From Vicinamibacteria bacterium (lineage in GTDB: Bacteria > Acidobacteriota > Vicinamibacteria > Vicinamibacterales > UBA2999), in contig JAICQE010000115.1 of the NCBI GenBank assembly GCA_025938035.1, forward strand, positions 1 to 14,701: a stretch of 14,701 nucleotides of DNA, in the 5' to 3' direction. The notes under the pieces were generated by a model. That model had not been told where the DNA came from, did no database searches, and saw only the letters and a program-made list of their open reading frames with translations. Position 1 is the first letter of the stretch, and each line of letters opens with the position of its first letter. The position numbers and the translations under genes were made by a program. Of this stretch, positions 14,269 to 14,701 are shown one piece after another.

Positions 14269-14701
14269 ATGAGCCCCCAGAATCTCGAACAACTGCTCCG
14301 GACCGTCAAGAGTCCGGTCGACATGCTCCGCAACTCGCAGATCGGCCCGTATGCGTTTCCGGTCGTGCGCCACGAGTTCACCAACTGGCGCGACGAGCAG
14401 CGCTCGTGGCGTCATACGTGCGCGCTGTTCGACCAGTCGCACCACATGACCGACCTGTACGTCGAAGGACCCGATGCCGTACGGGTGTTCAGCGATCTCG
14501 GCGTGAATACCCACAAGAACTTCCGGGTCGATCAGGCCAAGCAGTTCGTCGCCTGCAATCACGACGGCTACGTCATCGGCGACGCGATCCTCTTCTACCT
14601 GCACGACGACCCGACGACGATGGTGCTCGTCGGCCGCCCGTCGGCGCACAACTGGGTCCAGTACCACGGCGAGACCGGTGACTACGACGTGAGTTTCGAC
14701 C
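14269..14701 (+). CDS. LigM/GcvT-type tetrahydrofolate-dependent O-demethylase (5' part)
   Basis: First 144 residues of an aminomethyltransferase-fold protein; the frame runs off the window. The sequence MSPQNLEQLLRTVKSPVDML, LRNSQIGPYAFPVVRHEF, NWRDEQRSWRHTCALFDQSH, HMTDLYVEGPDAV, AKQFVACNHDGYVIGDAILF and VLVGRPSAHNWVQYH closely follows the pattern of LigM, the vanillate/3-O-methylgallate O-demethylase of sphingomonads, which moves a methyl group from aromatic methoxyl to tetrahydrofolate. The family also includes GcvT and DmdA, so the substrate may be another methoxylated aromatic or methylated compound. The start codon is ATG with AGAGG nine bases upstream, inside a hairpin. A separate TATAAT box suggests an independent transcript. 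Relevance to lignin-derived aromatics would fit a soil organism, as inference. Confidence 0.82.
   Translation, partial: MSPQNLEQLLRTVKSPVDMLRNSQIGPYAFPVVRHEFTNWRDEQRSWRHTCALFDQSHHMTDLYVEGPDAVRVFSDLGVNTHKNFRVDQAKQFVACNHDGYVIGDAILFYLHDDPTTMVLVGRPSAHNWVQYHGETGDYDVSFD

Noticed and set aside
14261..14271. GCCACT next to the LigM-like start, as part of a cobalamin riboswitch box
   Set aside because: Only a six-base resemblance; the other conserved B12-riboswitch parts are missing and the leader is far too short.

Overview
The window is GC-rich bacterial chromosome, densely coded on both strands, with no tRNA, rRNA, CRISPR array, insertion sequence or phage gene that I can see. The gene set fits a Gram-negative, soil-type Acidobacteriota genome, perhaps the Vicinamibacteria branch: a secreted carboxypeptidase-regulatory-like protein, a DUF4142 protein, a DinB-family protein, a zinc-finger thioredoxin, a TolB-like/HExxH giant outer-membrane protein and a c-type cytochrome. 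This placement is inferred from gene content and style, not from a marker gene. There are 15 protein genes; the first (thiC) and last (a LigM-like O-demethylase) run off the ends.

Layout. 1-1303 (minus): 5' two thirds of thiC with its TPP riboswitch and a TATAAT box. 1344-2639 (plus): a secreted carboxypeptidase-regulatory/cupin-like protein followed 3 nt later by trxC. 2660-8962 (minus): a run of five genes in transcription order: P-loop kinase, PA2779-like membrane protein, PA2778-like C39 cysteine peptidase fused to TPR, POTRA-like and beta-barrel regions, an HExxH metallopeptidase fused to a TolB-like propeller and an Omp85-like barrel, and a small lipoprotein. 8961-9722 (plus): a SAM-dependent methyltransferase whose start codon interlocks with that of the divergent kinase, closed by a strong hairpin shared with the convergent gene. 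9760-11502 (minus): DinB-family protein, beta carbonic anhydrase (GTGA overlap), DUF4142 exported protein. 11644-14191 (plus): c-type cytochrome, purple-acid-phosphatase-like phosphoesterase, unknown 187-aa protein. 14203-14701 (plus): TATAAT box, a 46-nt hairpin that hides the ribosome binding site, and the start of a LigM/GcvT-type tetrahydrofolate-dependent demethylase.

The part most likely to be undescribed is 2660-8449. Two neighbouring genes each join a periplasmic-type peptidase (cysteine C39; zinc HExxH) to a C-terminal outer-membrane barrel, next to a PA2779-like membrane protein and a lipoprotein. The C39-TPR-POTRA-barrel order recalls type Vd autotransporters (patatin-POTRA-barrel) but with a cysteine peptidase as the passenger. 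I infer an envelope protein-processing or display system. A second point of interest is the structured leader of the LigM-like gene.

How genes may work together: thiC is under thiamine pyrophosphate control; the secreted cupin-like protein and trxC look co-transcribed; DinB protein and carbonic anhydrase are translationally coupled; the peptidase-barrel genes are close enough to form one transcript with a likely internal promoter at 8470-8475. The long open frames antisense to thiC, to the giant metallopeptidase gene and to the phosphoesterase gene are GC-driven shadows and are left out.
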